64,000 bases of DNA, from NCBI RefSeq assembly GCF_021729155.1, contig NZ_JAJQYA010000018.1, positions 27,677 to 91,676 of the forward strand. The letters are read 5' to 3'. The notes under the pieces are model-generated. The model did not search any database, was not told where the DNA came from, and saw only the letters and a list, made by a program, of their open reading frames with translations. Made by a program: the position numbers and the translations under genes. Positions 8,839 through 21,054 of the stretch are shown one piece after another (position 1 is the stretch's first letter; each line of letters begins with the position of its first letter). Source of the DNA: Membranihabitans marinus (GTDB lineage: Bacteria; Bacteroidota; Bacteroidia; Chitinophagales; Saprospiraceae).

Positions 8839-11800
8839 ATGGCTTCCAATGACAATCAAGTACTTCCAAAGGAACGAGTTAATTTTGGAAAGATTAATTT
8901 GCTGACAGAGTCTCCCGATATGTTGGAGATTCAGTTGCAATCTTTTCAAGAATTTTTTCAGTTAGAAACAACTCCAGAAAATAGGGGGAATGAGGGTTTA
9001 TTCCGCGTGTTTCAGGAAAATTTTCCAATAACTGATGCAAGAAATATTTTCGTATTAGAATTTTTAGACTATTACATCGATCCTCCGCGATATTCTATTG
9101 AAGAATGTATGCAACGTGGATTGACTTATAGCGTGCCGCTAAAAGCCAAATTGCGTTTGTCGTGTAACGATGAGGAGCATATCGATTTTGAAACCATAGT
9201 TCAAGATGTGTTTTTGGGGAATATCCCTTATATGACACCAAAAGGTACCTTTGTTATCAATGGTGCTGAACGTGTAATTGTATCTCAGTTGCACAGATCT
9301 CCAGGGGTGTTTTTCAGTCAATCATTTCACCCGAATGGAACTAAAATTTACTCAGCTCGGATCATTCCTTTTAAAGGAGCTTGGATGGAGTTTGCAACAG
9401 ATATCAACTCTGTTATGTACGCTTACATCGATCGAAAGAAGAAATTCCCAGTTACTACCCTCCTAAGAGCCATTGGATTTGACTCAGATAAAAAGATCCT
9501 TAATCTATTTAATCTAGCAGAGGAAGTAGGTACAGATAAAGATACTTTGGATAGCGTTGTCGGAAGAAAACTTGCAGCGAGAGTCTTGAAGTCTTGGACA
9601 GAAGATTTCGTGGATGAGGATACCGGTGAGGTGGTAACCATCGAGAGAAATGAGATTATCATTGAACGTGATGTGATATTAGAAGAAGAACATATCGAAG
9701 CCATCCTCGAGTCAGAGGTCGAACATATTATGTTGCAAAGAAATGATATTGATGAAGATTACAGTATCATTTTTAATACGTTACAGAAAGATCCAACCAG
9801 TTCCGAAATGGAAGCGGTTACTTATATATACCGTCAACTAAGAGGTACCGATCCGCCGGATGAGGAAACAGCTCGTGGTATTATCGAGAAAATGTTCTTC
9901 TCAGACAAACGATACAACCTCGGTGAAGTGGGAAGATACAAAATCAATCGTAAATTGAATCTTCAGATCCCTATGGAAACATTGGTATTGTCTGAAGAAG
10001 ATATGATTGAAATCGTTAAATACCTCGTGAGTTTGGTCAACCAAAAAGCGGAGTTAGATGATATTGATCACTTGAGCAATCGTCGTGTTAGAACGGTAGG
10101 AGAGCAATTGTATGGTCAATTTGGTGTTGGTTTGGCTCGTATGGCTAGAACCATCAGAGAGCGAATGAATGTAAGGGACAATGAGGTATTTACTCCTGTT
10201 GATTTGATCAATGCGCGTACCCTGTCTTCTGTGATAAATTCATTCTTCGGTACATCTCAACTCTCTCAGTTTTTGGATCAAACCAATCCATTGTCTGAGA
10301 TTACCCATAAGAGAAGAATTTCAGCCCTAGGGCCAGGTGGTTTGTCGAGAGAGAGAGCCGGTTTTGAGGTTCGTGATGTTCACTATTCTCACTACGGTCG
10401 TTTGTGTACAATTGAAACACCAGAAGGACCAAATATTGGTTTGATATCTACCCTTTGTGTTCATGCGAAGGTCAATAAAATGGGATTCTTGGAAACGCCT
10501 TACCGTCCGGTTGAAGATGGTAAAGTGGTGTTGGCAGGAGATGCTCAATATTTGTCTGCAGAAGGGGAGGATTTCAAGAAAATTGCCCAAGCGAATTCCT
10601 TAATCGACGCGAAAGGGGATTTTGTAAATGAAAGAATTAGTTGTAGAGAACACGGTGATTTCCCTGTGCTCACACCTGATGAAATAGAATATATAGATGT
10701 TGCTCCCAACCAAATTGTAGGGGTATCGGCTTCCATGATTCCTTTCTTGGAAAATGATGATGCCAACCGTGCATTGATGGGATCGAATATGCAACGTCAA
10801 GCTGTACCTTTACTTCGTCCAGCGGCTCCTATTGTGGGTACTGGTTTGGAAGGACAGGTAGCTAGAGATTCTCGAATGATGATCAACGCAGAGGGATCTG
10901 GAGTTATCGAAAGTGTAGATGCCAATCAAATAGTAATTCGATATGACGCTACAGAACAAGATCAACTCGTATCATTCGAAAACAATATTAAGACTTACAA
11001 TTTGCTCAAGTTCTTGCGTACCAACCAAGGTACTTGTGTAAATCTACGACCTATTGTTCGCAAAGGACAAAAAGTGGTTAAAGGTCAAATATTATGTGAT
11101 GGTTATGCTACAGAAAAAGGAGAATTGGCATTGGGTCAGAACCTTAAAGTAGCGTTTATGCCTTGGAAAGGGTACAACTTTGAGGATGCCATCGTAATAT
11201 CTGAGCGTGTAGTAAGAGACGATATTTTCACATCAGTGCATATCGAAAGTTATGAATTGGACGTAAGGGAGACCAAATTGGGCGAAGAAGAATTAACCAA
11301 TGATATTCCTAACGTAAGTGAAGAGGCAACCAAAGATCTCGATGAGAATGGTATCATTAGAGTAGGGGCTTGGATAAAAGAAAGTAATATTCTAATTGGA
11401 AAAATTACTCCAAAAGGGGAAACAGATCCAACACCGGAAGAAAAACTTTTGAGAGCCATCTTTGGAGATAAAGCTGGTGATGTTAAAGATGCATCACTGA
11501 AAGCAGGTCCATCGGCCGAAGGTATTGTTATCAAAAAACAATTATTCGCGAGGGCTAAAAAAGATAAGAACAAAAAAGTTCAAGAAAAAGAATTGTTGAA
11601 AAATTTGGATGATGAGCACGCCATTGCTTTGAATGAGCTCAAGACCAGATTGATCGATAAGTTACAGTCTATCCTTCAGGAGTCTAAATCTTCAGGGGTG
11701 AAAACTGTATATAATGAAGAAGTTATCAAATCGGGAACTAAGTTTACCAAAGGTATTCTTAAAGATGTCGATTATTCTAATATCGATTATAGCAATTGGA

Positions 11801-12657
11801 CTGAGGATGAAACCATCAACAAATTGATTGCTAGATTGCTTCACAACTACTCTATCAAAGTCAATGAAGAAGTAGGTCGATATAAGCGTGAGAAATTCAA
11901 TATTTCAATTGGGGATGAACTTCCTTCTGGTGTATTGAAATTGGCAAAAGTATATATCGCTCAGAAACGAAAACTTAAAGTGGGTGATAAATTGGCCGGA
12001 CGTCATGGTAATAAAGGAATTGTAGCTCGAATCGTAAGAGAAGAGGATATGCCATTCCTTAGTGATGGAACTCCAGTAGATATCGTCTTGAATCCTTTGG
12101 GTGTACCTTCAAGGATGAACTTGGGGCAGATATTTGAAACCGTTCTCGGATGGGCTGGTGAAAAACTAGATGTCAAATTTGCAACTCCGATCTTTGATGG
12201 AGCGACGGTTGAAGAAATCGATGAGTACGTAGACAAGGCTGGATTGCCAAAATTGGGTCAAGCTTATCTTTACGATGGTGCCACAGGAGATCGATTCCAC
12301 CAACAGGCAACGGTTGGGGTAATCTATATGCTTAAATTGTCTCACATGGTAGATGACAAGATGCATGCTAGATCGATTGGACCATATTCATTGATCACCC
12401 AGCAACCATTAGGAGGTAAGGCTCAGTTTGGGGGACAAAGATTTGGTGAGATGGAAGTTTGGGCTTTGGAGGCATTTGGAGCATCGAATATTTTGCAGGA
12501 ATTGTTGACTGTAAAATCTGATGATATCCAAGGAAGAACCAAAACCTATGAGTCTATCGTCAAAGGGGATCCTTTACCAGAACCCAACATTCCTGAGTCA
12601 TTCAATGTATTGGTACACGAATTACGTGGATTAGCACTGGATGTGAAATTTGATTAA
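8839..12657 (+). CDS. rpoB: DNA-directed RNA polymerase subunit beta
   Basis: At 1272 residues this is the usual Bacteroidota length. The rifampicin pocket reads [20 protein letters not shown] then RISALGPGG, with the residues equivalent to E. coli D516, H526 and S531 intact, so no resistance change is visible. The C terminus contains [20 protein letters not shown] and [15 protein letters not shown]. With beta' it forms the catalytic core. rpoC begins 23 bp after its stop. Confidence 0.99.
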   Translation: MASNDNQVLPKERVNFGKINLLTESPDMLEIQLQSFQEFFQLETTPENRGNEGLFRVFQENFPITDARNIFVLEFLDYYIDPPRYSIEECMQRGLTYSVPLKAKLRLSCNDEEHIDFETIVQDVFLGNIPYMTPKGTFVINGAERVIVSQLHRSPGVFFSQSFHPNGTKIYSARIIPFKGAWMEFATDINSVMYAYIDRKKKFPVTTLLRAIGFDSDKKILNLFNLAEEVGTDKDTLDSVVGRKLAARVLKSWTEDFVDEDTGEVVTIERNEIIIERDVILEEEHIEAILESEVEHIMLQRNDIDEDYSIIFNTLQKDPTSSEMEAVTYIYRQLRGTDPPDEETARGIIEKMFFSDKRYNLGEVGRYKINRKLNLQIPMETLVLSEEDMIEIVKYLVSLVNQKAELDDIDHLSNRRVRTVGEQLYGQFGVGLARMARTIRERMNVRDNEVFTPVDLINARTLSSVINSFFGTSQLSQFLDQTNPLSEITHKRRISALGPGGLSRERAGFEVRDVHYSHYGRLCTIETPEGPNIGLISTLCVHAKVNKMGFLETPYRPVEDGKVVLAGDAQYLSAEGEDFKKIAQANSLIDAKGDFVNERISCREHGDFPVLTPDEIEYIDVAPNQIVGVSASMIPFLENDDANRALMGSNMQRQAVPLLRPAAPIVGTGLEGQVARDSRMMINAEGSGVIESVDANQIVIRYDATEQDQLVSFENNIKTYNLLKFLRTNQGTCVNLRPIVRKGQKVVKGQILCDGYATEKGELALGQNLKVAFMPWKGYNFEDAIVISERVVRDDIFTSVHIESYELDVRETKLGEEELTNDIPNVSEEATKDLDENGIIRVGAWIKESNILIGKITPKGETDPTPEEKLLRAIFGDKAGDVKDASLKAGPSAEGIVIKKQLFARAKKDKNKKVQEKELLKNLDDEHAIALNELKTRLIDKLQSILQESKSSGVKTVYNEEVIKSGTKFTKGILKDVDYSNIDYSNWTEDETINKLIARLLHNYSIKVNEEVGRYKREKFNISIGDELPSGVLKLAKVYIAQKRKLKVGDKLAGRHGNKGIVARIVREEDMPFLSDGTPVDIVLNPLGVPSRMNLGQIFETVLGWAGEKLDVKFATPIFDGATVEEIDEYVDKAGLPKLGQAYLYDGATGDRFHQQATVGVIYMLKLSHMVDDKMHARSIGPYSLITQQPLGGKAQFGGQRFGEMEVWALEAFGASNILQELLTVKSDDIQGRTKTYESIVKGDPLPEPNIPESFNVLVHELRGLALDVKFD

Positions 12658-12680
12658 CTTTTCGCTTAATTTTGAAAGAT

Positions 12681-15600
12681 ATGCCATTTAACACAAATAA
12701 AAACGAGAAACTCAATAATAGGTTTAACAGTATAACCATTAGTTTGACCTCGCCTGATGATATCTTAGAAAGATCATTTGGAGAAGTTTTGAAACCTGAG
12801 ACTATTAATTACCGGACGTATAAGCCGGAAAGAGATGGTTTGTTTTGCGAAAGAATTTTTGGTCCAGTGAAGGATTACGAATGCTATTGCGGAAAGTATA
12901 AAAGGATTCGATACAAAGGCATCGTATGTGATCGATGTGGGGTAGAAGTTACTGAAAAGAAAGTACGTAGAGAGCGAATGGGCCATATCAAATTGGTCGT
13001 ACCTGTCGTACATATTTGGTTTTTTAGATCTTTGCCCAATAAAATCGGTTACTTATTGGGATTGTCTTCTAAGAAACTAGAATCTATCGTATACTACGAA
13101 AGATACGTGGTGATTCAACCAGGTATTAAAGAAGAAGAAGGCGTGGCCAAAATGGATCTCTTAACTGAGGAGGAATACTTCGAGGTAATGGAAACATTAC
13201 CCAAAGAAAACCAAGCCTTGGATGATGAAGATCCGCATAAATTTATCGCCAAAATGGGTGCAGATGCTGTAAAGGATTTATTGTCTCGTCTAGAGCTCGA
13301 TGAACTTTCCTATGCATTGAGACACCAAGCCGCTACTGAAACATCTCAACAACGTAAATCTGAAGCGTTGAAAAGATTGCGTGTCGTGGAGGCCTTTAGA
13401 GATTCTAATAGTCGAATGGAAAATAAACCAGAATGGACTATTATTCAATATTTGCCTGTAATACCACCTGAATTGAGACCTTTGGTTCCATTGGATGGGG
13501 GTAGATTTGCATCTTCTGATTTAAATGATCTTTATCGAAGGGTAATCATCAGAAACAATAGATTGAAGAGACTTTTGGAGATCAAAGCTCCTGAAGTGAT
13601 TTTGCGGAATGAGAAGAGAATGCTTCAAGAAGCAGTAGATTCATTGTTCGATAATTCAAGAAAATCCAATGCCGTGAAAGCGGAAGGTGGAAGACCACTT
13701 AAGTCATTGAGTGATATCTTGAAAGGTAAGCAAGGTCGTTTCCGTCAAAATCTATTGGGTAAAAGGGTAGATTATTCTGGTCGATCGGTTATCGTGGTAG
13801 GTCCTAATCTTAGGTTACATGAATGTGGTATTCCAAAAGGAATGGCTGCGGAATTGTTTAAACCATTTATCATTAGAAAACTTATTGAGCGAGGTATCGT
13901 TAAGACGGTTAAGTCAGCCAAGAAAATGGTCGATAAAAAATCGCCAGTAATCTGGGAGATACTCGAAAATATATTGAAAGGACACCCGATCATGCTCAAT
14001 AGAGCACCGACGCTTCACAGATTGTCTATTCAGGCATTCCAACCCAAGTTGGTAGAGGGCAAAGCCATTCAGTTACACCCATTGGTTTGTGGTGCATTTA
14101 ATGCGGATTTTGATGGTGACCAGATGGCGGTACACGTGCCTTTGAGCCAAGCTGCTATTTTGGAAGCCCAAGTATTGATGTTATCTGCTCACAACATGTT
14201 GAATCCACAAGATGGATCGCCAATTACCCTTCCTTCTCAGGATATGGTTTTGGGTCTTTACTACATGAGTAAAGAGTTGGATAAGGGCACTGACCTCACC
14301 AAAGTGAAAGGAGCCAACAGAACGTATTACTCATATGAGGAAGTAGGTATAGCCTTTAATGAGGGACAAGCAGAATTACATGCTCCTATTAAATTGAGAA
14401 TATTCGAACCTACTGGAAACGGTACTTATGAGCGCAAGCTGATAGATACTACGGTAGGAAGAGCATTGTTCAATCAAGTAGCACCCAAAGAAGTGCCTTA
14501 TATCAATGTTCTATTGACAAAGAAAAACCTAAAAACGGTTATCTCTGAGTCTATTGAAATTACGGATTTTGCCGAAACTGCCAAATTCCTGGATGCTATC
14601 AAAGATCTTGGTTTCTACTGGTCGTTCAAAGGAGGATTGTCATTTAACTTAGGTGATTTGATTACGCCTTCCCTTAAAGAAGCGACCTTGGATAATGCGC
14701 GTTCAGAAGTGGACGAGGTTTGGGAGAATTACAATATGGGTTTAATTACCAATAATGAAAGATACAATCAGATTATCGATAAGTGGACTTATGCGGATAA
14801 TGTGATTACAGATAACTTAATGCGCGAATTGGCCGCTCACAAAGGTGGATTCAATTCAGTGTATATGATGCTTCACTCAGGAGCGCGGGGATCTAAGCAG
14901 CAGATTAAGCAGTTGTGTGGTATGAGGGGATTGATGGCCAAACCACGAAAATCTGGTGATACCGGAGGGGCCATTATTGAAAACCCTATTCTTTCCAATT
15001 TCCTTGGAGGATTGACCGTACAGGAATACTTTATCTCTACTCACGGTGCTCGTAAAGGTTTGGCGGATACGGCATTGAAAACGGCGGATGCGGGTTATTT
15101 GACACGTAGATTGGTCGATGTATCTCAAGATGTAGTAATCTATGAAGAGGATTGCGAAACCTTAAGAGGTATTGAAATGACTCCGCTAATTGAGAATGAT
15201 AAAATCGTTCAAGCCCTATCTATTCGAATTAAAGGTAGATATACCTTGTACGATATCCACCATCCAGAAACCAATGAGTTGATATTGGAAGCTGACGAAT
15301 ATATTTCCGATGCTATGGCTAGAACCATTGAAGCAGCAGGTATCGAAATGGTTACCATTCGATCCGTATTGACTTGTGAGTCTACTAGAGGGGTTTGTAA
15401 GAAATGTTACGGTAAAAACCTCGCTTCGGGTAGAGCTGCCGAAACCGGAGATGCAGTAGGTATTATCGCTGCACAATCCATCGGGGAGCCGGGTACTCAG
15501 TTGACTTTACGTACCTTCCACGTAGGGGGTATTGCCTCAGTATCGCAATCGGAGTCTCAGATTGTTTCCAAATTTAACGGTTTGGTAGAATTTGATAGCG

Positions 15601-16964
15601 TGCGTACTGTGGAAATAAATTCAGATGGCGGTGAAAAGAAAGGTGTTGTTTTATCTCGAACTGGTGAATTGAGAATTAGAGACAAAGAATCTGGAAGATT
15701 GTTGTCTACCGCTCACTTGCCTTATGGAGCCGAAATATATATCAAAGACAAGCAAGAAATCAAGAAAGGAGACCTAGTCTGTGAGTGGGATCCATTTAAT
15801 GCCTTGATTATTTCTGAATTCCCTGGTCGTCTAGAGTTTGAGTCAATCGAAGAAGGTGAAACTTATCGAGTGGAGAGAGATGAGCAGACTGGATTTGAAG
15901 AAAAAGTAATTATAGAGTCTAAGAAGAGAAAGAAAATTCCGATCATCCGTGTTATTGGAGATGATGGTGAAGAGTTGAAAGTATATAACTTACCTGTAGG
16001 TGCCTATATGTCGGTAAAAGATGGCGAGATGATTGACGTAGGTAAGATTATCGCTAAGATCCCAAGACAGTTGAGTAAGGTATCGGATATCACCGGTGGT
16101 TTGCCTCGGGTAACTGAATTGTTTGAGGCTAGAAATCCATCTAACCCTGCGGTTACTTCGGAAATAGACGGTGTGGTATCTTTCGGTAAAATCAAACGGG
16201 GTAACCGTGAAATCATCGTAGAAGCCAAAGATGGTCAACGACGAAAATATTTGATAGGATTGTCGAAACACATTTTGGTACAGGACGGTGACTTTGTAAG
16301 AGCGGGAACTCAGTTGTCTGATGGATCGATTTCTCCAGGTGATATTTTGAATATTTCTGGTCCATTTGCGGTTCAATCTTATATCCTGCAAGGAATTCAA
16401 GAAGTATATCGTTCACAGGGTATCGATATCAATAACAAGCACATTGAGGTAATTATCCGACAAATGATGAGAAGGGTAAGAATCGTCGATCAAGGTGATA
16501 CGCAATTCCTAGAAGGAGAGCCTGTGGATAAGCATAGCTTCTTTAAAGAAAATGACGAAATTTTCGATAAAAAAGTCATTACCGATGCTGGTGATTCTAG
16601 TCGATTGAAAGCGGGTCAGATTGTTACATTGAGACAGGTGCGTGAAGAAAATTCAATGCTTAAGAGAAATGATCTCAAGGTTGTTGAGTTTAGAGATGCG
16701 ATTGCCGCGACCTCTACACCGATACTGGAAGGTATTACAAGATCTTCATTGGGTACGCCTTCATGGATTTCAGCTGCATCATTCCAGGAAACCACTAAAG
16801 TATTGAGTACAGCTGCTATTGGTGGCGTAAGAGATACCTTGAATGGATTGAAAGAGAATGTAATTGTCGGTAAACGTATTCCTGCAGGTACTGGGGTGAA
16901 ATCGTTTAGCAACATAGTAGTAAAACGAGATGAAGCTTTGATTGAGGATGAAGTTGCCGAATAG
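12681..16964 (+). CDS. rpoC: DNA-directed RNA polymerase subunit beta'
   Basis: A 1427-residue protein. The N-terminal zinc site is visible ([20 protein letters not shown]), the catalytic NADFDGDQ lies at about residues 474-481, and a second cysteine cluster ([13 protein letters not shown]) is present. The ATG at 12681 ([15 protein letters not shown]) is preferred over a TTG three codons upstream. The gene ends the block that began with secE. Confidence 0.98.
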   Translation: MPFNTNKNEKLNNRFNSITISLTSPDDILERSFGEVLKPETINYRTYKPERDGLFCERIFGPVKDYECYCGKYKRIRYKGIVCDRCGVEVTEKKVRRERMGHIKLVVPVVHIWFFRSLPNKIGYLLGLSSKKLESIVYYERYVVIQPGIKEEEGVAKMDLLTEEEYFEVMETLPKENQALDDEDPHKFIAKMGADAVKDLLSRLELDELSYALRHQAATETSQQRKSEALKRLRVVEAFRDSNSRMENKPEWTIIQYLPVIPPELRPLVPLDGGRFASSDLNDLYRRVIIRNNRLKRLLEIKAPEVILRNEKRMLQEAVDSLFDNSRKSNAVKAEGGRPLKSLSDILKGKQGRFRQNLLGKRVDYSGRSVIVVGPNLRLHECGIPKGMAAELFKPFIIRKLIERGIVKTVKSAKKMVDKKSPVIWEILENILKGHPIMLNRAPTLHRLSIQAFQPKLVEGKAIQLHPLVCGAFNADFDGDQMAVHVPLSQAAILEAQVLMLSAHNMLNPQDGSPITLPSQDMVLGLYYMSKELDKGTDLTKVKGANRTYYSYEEVGIAFNEGQAELHAPIKLRIFEPTGNGTYERKLIDTTVGRALFNQVAPKEVPYINVLLTKKNLKTVISESIEITDFAETAKFLDAIKDLGFYWSFKGGLSFNLGDLITPSLKEATLDNARSEVDEVWENYNMGLITNNERYNQIIDKWTYADNVITDNLMRELAAHKGGFNSVYMMLHSGARGSKQQIKQLCGMRGLMAKPRKSGDTGGAIIENPILSNFLGGLTVQEYFISTHGARKGLADTALKTADAGYLTRRLVDVSQDVVIYEEDCETLRGIEMTPLIENDKIVQALSIRIKGRYTLYDIHHPETNELILEADEYISDAMARTIEAAGIEMVTIRSVLTCESTRGVCKKCYGKNLASGRAAETGDAVGIIAAQSIGEPGTQLTLRTFHVGGIASVSQSESQIVSKFNGLVEFDSVRTVEINSDGGEKKGVVLSRTGELRIRDKESGRLLSTAHLPYGAEIYIKDKQEIKKGDLVCEWDPFNALIISEFPGRLEFESIEEGETYRVERDEQTGFEEKVIIESKKRKKIPIIRVIGDDGEELKVYNLPVGAYMSVKDGEMIDVGKIIAKIPRQLSKVSDITGGLPRVTELFEARNPSNPAVTSEIDGVVSFGKIKRGNREIIVEAKDGQRRKYLIGLSKHILVQDGDFVRAGTQLSDGSISPGDILNISGPFAVQSYILQGIQEVYRSQGIDINNKHIEVIIRQMMRRVRIVDQGDTQFLEGEPVDKHSFFKENDEIFDKKVITDAGDSSRLKAGQIVTLRQVREENSMLKRNDLKVVEFRDAIAATSTPILEGITRSSLGTPSWISAASFQETTKVLSTAAIGGVRDTLNGLKENVIVGKRIPAGTGVKSFSNIVVKRDEALIEDEVAE

Positions 16965-16995
16965 GTAAATAACTTTAATTGAACTATAAAATACA

Positions 16996-17030
16996 AACCT
17001 GTATTCGTTAAATCGGATACAGGTTTTTTT
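16996..17030 (+). terminator. Terminator after rpoC
   Basis: AACCTGTAT pairs with ATACAGGTT across a 12-base loop and is followed directly by a T-run. It is 31 bp after the rpoC stop. Confidence 0.8.
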
Positions 17031-17073
17031 ATGTGTATACTGATGTGTAGTTGGTATAAATGTAGTTATTATA

Positions 17074-17115
17074 AAAACCAAAAGCCGACTAGTAGTCTAG
17101 TCGGCTTTTGGTTTT
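17074..17115. terminator. Bidirectional terminator between rpoC and cysS
   Basis: AAAACCAAAAGCCGACTAG and CTAGTCGGCTTTTGGTTTT are perfect inverted copies separated by TAGT. With A-runs on one side and T-runs on the other it works in both directions, backing up rpoC termination and ending the cysS-side minus-strand transcript. Confidence 0.85.
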
Positions 17116-17133
17116 ATGGCTTGAATTCCGGTA

Positions 17134-18630
17134 TTATAAACTAAATGTCGTACCGTCTTTACCGTCTTTTATCGTAATTCCAGAAGCGAGCAATTGGTCT
17201 CTGATTTGATCGGATAGAGCCCAATTTTTATTGGCTCGAGCTTCTTGTCTCAATTGAATTAAGATCTCTATTACATCGCCAATTTTGGAGGTGTCTTCGG
17301 CTTCTTTTTTGAGCCCCAATACATCTTCTACAAAACCGACATATGTTTCACCCAACTCTACTAAAGTCTCTGTTGTAAGCCCAGTAAGCAATTTGGGATT
17401 CTGGTCTATTTCATTGAGGATACTCGATATCTCAAATAGGACAGCCATGGTTTTTGCAGTATTGAAATCGTTGCACATTTCAATATAACACTGATTACAT
17501 AAATCCTTGATCTTCTGAGTCAATTCTTCATCCACAGTCTTTCCATCAACACTGGCATCCTTCAATCGCTCTGCAATAGGTAAGGCATTTAACAACCTTT
17601 TATACCCTTTCTCTGCTGCTTGTAATGCTGTATCCGATAGATCTAATGTGCTCGAATAGTGGGCTTGTAAGAAGAAGAATCGAATAGTCATCGGATCGTA
17701 TCCCTTGCTGATATGTTCACTGTTGCCATCGAACAATTGGTGTGGAGTGATGGTATTGCCATCGCTTTTGGACATTTTCTTGCCATTGAGCAACAACATA
17801 TTGGAATGCATCCAATAATTTGCTGGACTGCATCCACAAGCTCCATTATTTTGAGCTATTTCATTTTCGTGATGCGGGAATTTTAAATCACTTCCCCCGC
17901 CGTGAATATCAAAGGTTTTTCCGAGATACTTGGTACTCATGGCAGAACACTCCAAATGCCAACCGGGAAATCCGACCGACCACGGCGAATTCCATCTCAT
18001 GATATGACGATCATCCGCCTTCATCCAAATTGCAAAATCGGCGGGATCTTCTTTTTCATCTTGATTTTTCAATGTTCTGGTCTCCTGTAACAAATCGTCC
18101 AAGACTCGGCCAGATAGATTGCCGTAGACCGAACTATCACTGGCAAATTTTCTTGTGTTGAAATACACCGAACCGTTTTTTTCATATCCATATCCATTGT
18201 CTATAATGGCCTGAACCATCTCTATTTGTTCTGGTATATGACCAGAAGCTTGAGGTTCTATGGAAGGGGGCAGGGTATTGAATATCTCCATGACTTTGTG
18301 AAACCCATTAGTGTACTTTTGCGCTATTTCCATAGGCTCTAGTTGTTCAACCTTCGCTCTTTTGGCCATTCGGTCTTCACCATCGTCTAATAAGTGACCA
18401 ACGTCGGTTATATTTCTCACATATCTAACTTGGTAACCGAGGTGGCTGAGATATCGAAAGACAACGTCAAAGCTCACAAAGGTTCGACAATTGCCTATAT
18501 GGACATCACTATATACCGTCGGTCCACAAACATATAATCCAATATGAGGTGGATTGATGGCCTTAAACAATTCTTTTGACCTCGATAAACTATTGTGAAT
18601 ATATAGGGGGTATTTTTCGTATTTTCTCAT
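17134..18630 (-). CDS. cysS: Cysteinyl-tRNA synthetase
   Basis: A 498-residue class I synthetase. It shows the zinc/substrate Cys in YVCGPTVYSDVHIGN (which includes the HIGH-type motif), GWHLECSAM, HHENEIAQ and the KMSKS loop (GKKMSKSDGN). It charges tRNA-Cys. It is the last gene of a minus-strand run that starts at pyk; about 100 bp separates it from the aminopeptidase gene upstream. Confidence 0.97.
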   Translation of the reverse strand: MRKYEKYPLYIHNSLSRSKELFKAINPPHIGLYVCGPTVYSDVHIGNCRTFVSFDVVFRYLSHLGYQVRYVRNITDVGHLLDDGEDRMAKRAKVEQLEPMEIAQKYTNGFHKVMEIFNTLPPSIEPQASGHIPEQIEMVQAIIDNGYGYEKNGSVYFNTRKFASDSSVYGNLSGRVLDDLLQETRTLKNQDEKEDPADFAIWMKADDRHIMRWNSPWSVGFPGWHLECSAMSTKYLGKTFDIHGGGSDLKFPHHENEIAQNNGACGCSPANYWMHSNMLLLNGKKMSKSDGNTITPHQLFDGNSEHISKGYDPMTIRFFFLQAHYSSTLDLSDTALQAAEKGYKRLLNALPIAERLKDASVDGKTVDEELTQKIKDLCNQCYIEMCNDFNTAKTMAVLFEISSILNEIDQNPKLLTGLTTETLVELGETYVGFVEDVLGLKKEAEDTSKIGDVIEILIQLRQEARANKNWALSDQIRDQLLASGITIKDGKDGTTFSL

Positions 18631-18729
18631 AATTTCATTTTTCCCAATGCATTGGCTGCAAAAATAAGTCTTTGGTTTAGATTTGAGTTATAATAACGGT
18701 ATATTCTTTGTGTGTGATATAACGGTGGT

Positions 18730-19824
18730 TTAGAATACAAACTTACCAGATTTATAAATGAGTTGTCCATCGATGTATATTTCTCCGTCTTCCTTCATAT
18801 CGGTGATCATATCCCAGTGTACTGAAGAAGTATTCTTCCCTCCACATTGTTTATAGGCTTGGCCCAAGGCGAGGTGGATGCTGCCTCCTATTTTTTCGTC
18901 AAATAAGATGTTCTTGGTTATCTGCTGAATATTGTAATTGGTTCCTATGGCTGCTTCCCCAAGTCTTCGCGCACCGGGCACTTTCATAATGGCGTCCAAA
19001 AATTCACCCCCTTTCTCTGCCGACCATTCTGTGACCAACCCATCTTTGAATACCAGTCTGACGCCTTCCACTTCATGACCTCGATAGATGGCGGGGTAGG
19101 AGAAATATACTTCGCCCTGGACCGAATCGTCTACCGGTGCAGTAAAAATTTCTCCCGATGGCATATTGCTTCGACCATCAGAATTGATCCAAGTTCTTCC
19201 CTGGCATGAAAAGCTTATATCGATATTGCTTCCCTTGTATTGCACGATGGAAGCATTATTTAAGATATCTGTGGCTGCCTGTTGTTTTTTTCTAACTTCT
19301 AGCCAAGCATCTATGGGATTCTCCTGGTATAGAAGACAGGCATTGTAAACAAATTTTTTGTAATCCTCCAGCGACATCTCAGCGGCTTGTGCGGCAGCAT
19401 CTGTAGGGTATTGACAGAGACTTCGATCCATACTCCCACTGGCCGTTCGTTCAAAATACAGGTTGTTGAGTTCTGCACTGGCCTTTGATCTTATTTCTAG
19501 TTTTTTGGAATCTATAGATTTGTCTTCAAATAAATTATGCGGAGCCCGAATAAATAAATATTTCTCAAAATGTTGATACCGATAGAGGGTAGTGGGGGAT
19601 ATATAATTGAGTTGGTGATCTTGGGCATGGTCAAAATATATTTGATTCTGGCCCTTCATCACAAAATCAACCTCCATATGACCACCTCTAGCTATCACCG
19701 CTTCGTATATATGACGCACCAATGGTTCGGCCAAGAAAGTCGTCTTGACAAACAAGCGATCATTGGTTTTTATTTCCAGACAGTAATCTACCAATAGGGC
19801 AGCATATTTTTCCAATAAAGTCAT
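18730..19824 (-). CDS. M29 family aminopeptidase
   Basis: A 364-residue protein like the thermophilic-type M29 metallo-aminopeptidases. The metal-binding region is visible: SGEIFTAPVDDSVQGEV, GHEVEGVRL, GEAAIGTN, IGGSIHLALGQAY and SSVHWDMITDM supply the expected Glu, His, Tyr and Asp ligands. It removes N-terminal residues from peptides in the cytoplasm. Its ATG lies one base beyond the hflX stop codon, so the two are translationally close. The peptide preference is unknown. Confidence 0.9.
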   Translation of the reverse strand: MTLLEKYAALLVDYCLEIKTNDRLFVKTTFLAEPLVRHIYEAVIARGGHMEVDFVMKGQNQIYFDHAQDHQLNYISPTTLYRYQHFEKYLFIRAPHNLFEDKSIDSKKLEIRSKASAELNNLYFERTASGSMDRSLCQYPTDAAAQAAEMSLEDYKKFVYNACLLYQENPIDAWLEVRKKQQAATDILNNASIVQYKGSNIDISFSCQGRTWINSDGRSNMPSGEIFTAPVDDSVQGEVYFSYPAIYRGHEVEGVRLVFKDGLVTEWSAEKGGEFLDAIMKVPGARRLGEAAIGTNYNIQQITKNILFDEKIGGSIHLALGQAYKQCGGKNTSSVHWDMITDMKEDGEIYIDGQLIYKSGKFVF

Positions 19825-19825
19825 T

Positions 19826-21037
19826 TTACCAGTATTTGGTTTTGTAAGGATATCTTTTGTCGTATTCTTGCTCTATCATATGTTGCAAGGTGTTTCGCAA
19901 ATCATCGATGTGTTCGTTGGTATGGGCAGATACAAAAACCATAGGTGTTTGGTATTGCTTTTGTAGACTTTCCTTAAACTCCTCTTCGATGTTCTTTTTC
20001 TCTTCCGGAGAAAGAAGTTCGTCGAAAGACTGATTGCGGTATAAATCCAATTTATTGAAGATCATCAACACTGGCTTTTGATCTACTCCTAGGGTGCGCA
20101 GGGTATCGATAACCGTGGCAATGTGTTCTTCGTATTTGGGATGGGATATGTCGATGACATGGAGCAAAATATCGCTTTCTCTCGCTTCATCCAATGTGGA
20201 TTTAAAACTCTCTACCAAATGGTGGGGGAGTTTTCTAATAAATCCTACGGTATCCGACATCAAAAATGGCATTCTGCCAAATACTACCTTGCGAACCGTA
20301 GTATCCAGGGTTGCAAAGAGTTTGTTCTCTGCCAATACCTCGGATTTACTCAGTCGATTCATGATGGTCGATTTGCCCACGTTGGTATATCCGACCAATG
20401 CTACCCTGATAAATTCGCCTCGGTTTTTTCGTTGAGTTTCATTTTGCAACTCGATCTTGGCCAATTTGTCTTTGAGCTTCGATATTTTATCGCGGACTAT
20501 CCGTCTATCTGTTTCAATCTCTTTTTCCCCAGGACCTCGCATACCAATACCCCCTTTTTGTCGCTCCAAGTGAGTCCATAAACCTCTCAGTCGAGGTAGT
20601 AGATATTGCATTTGGGCGAGTTCTACTTGAGTTTTGGCTTGAGCTGTACGGGCATGGCTGGCAAAAATATCCAAGATAAGATTAGATCGATCCAATATTT
20701 TTCGCTTCAGTACTTTTTCTAGATTCTGAGACTGGGAAGGACTTAAGTCGTCGTCAAATATGACGAGGTCTATATCATTGTCTTCAATGTATTGCCGAAT
20801 CTCTTCTACTTTTCCACTTCCTATATAATATCTCTTGTCCGGTCGATCGGCTTTTTGAGTAAATCGCTGAATGGTAATGGCTCCAGCCGTACTCGCCAAA
20901 AATTCTAACTCATTTAGATAATCATTTATTATTTTTTCGTCTTCCATGCCAGTAATCAATCCAATGACTATGGCTCTTTCGTTTTCTGTTAAAAGGCCTG
21001 AAGAATTTTTCTTACCTATATTCCAATCGTTACTCAC
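19826..21037 (-). CDS. hflX: Ribosome-associated GTPase HflX
   Basis: A 403-residue protein. The N-terminal HflX domain (RYYIGSGKVEEIRQYIEDND, DDDLSPSQSQNLEKVL) is followed by a coiled-coil linker with GGIGMRGPGEKEIETDRR and a GTPase domain (GYTNVGKST, DTVGFIRKLPHHLVESFKST, NKLD). HflX binds 50S subunits and rescues stalled ribosomes under stress. It lies between the envC-like gene and the aminopeptidase. Confidence 0.95.
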   Translation of the reverse strand: MSNDWNIGKKNSSGLLTENERAIVIGLITGMEDEKIINDYLNELEFLASTAGAITIQRFTQKADRPDKRYYIGSGKVEEIRQYIEDNDIDLVIFDDDLSPSQSQNLEKVLKRKILDRSNLILDIFASHARTAQAKTQVELAQMQYLLPRLRGLWTHLERQKGGIGMRGPGEKEIETDRRIVRDKISKLKDKLAKIELQNETQRKNRGEFIRVALVGYTNVGKSTIMNRLSKSEVLAENKLFATLDTTVRKVVFGRMPFLMSDTVGFIRKLPHHLVESFKSTLDEARESDILLHVIDISHPKYEEHIATVIDTLRTLGVDQKPVLMIFNKLDLYRNQSFDELLSPEEKKNIEEEFKESLQKQYQTPMVFVSAHTNEHIDDLRNTLQHMIEQEYDKRYPYKTKYW

Positions 21038-21054
21038 TATTTTTTGTATTTAAA

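Noticed and set aside
15990..16400. A 136-codon minus-strand frame opposite rpoC
   Set aside because: It is antisense to a conserved part of rpoC with no upstream signal; codon bias of rpoC explains it.
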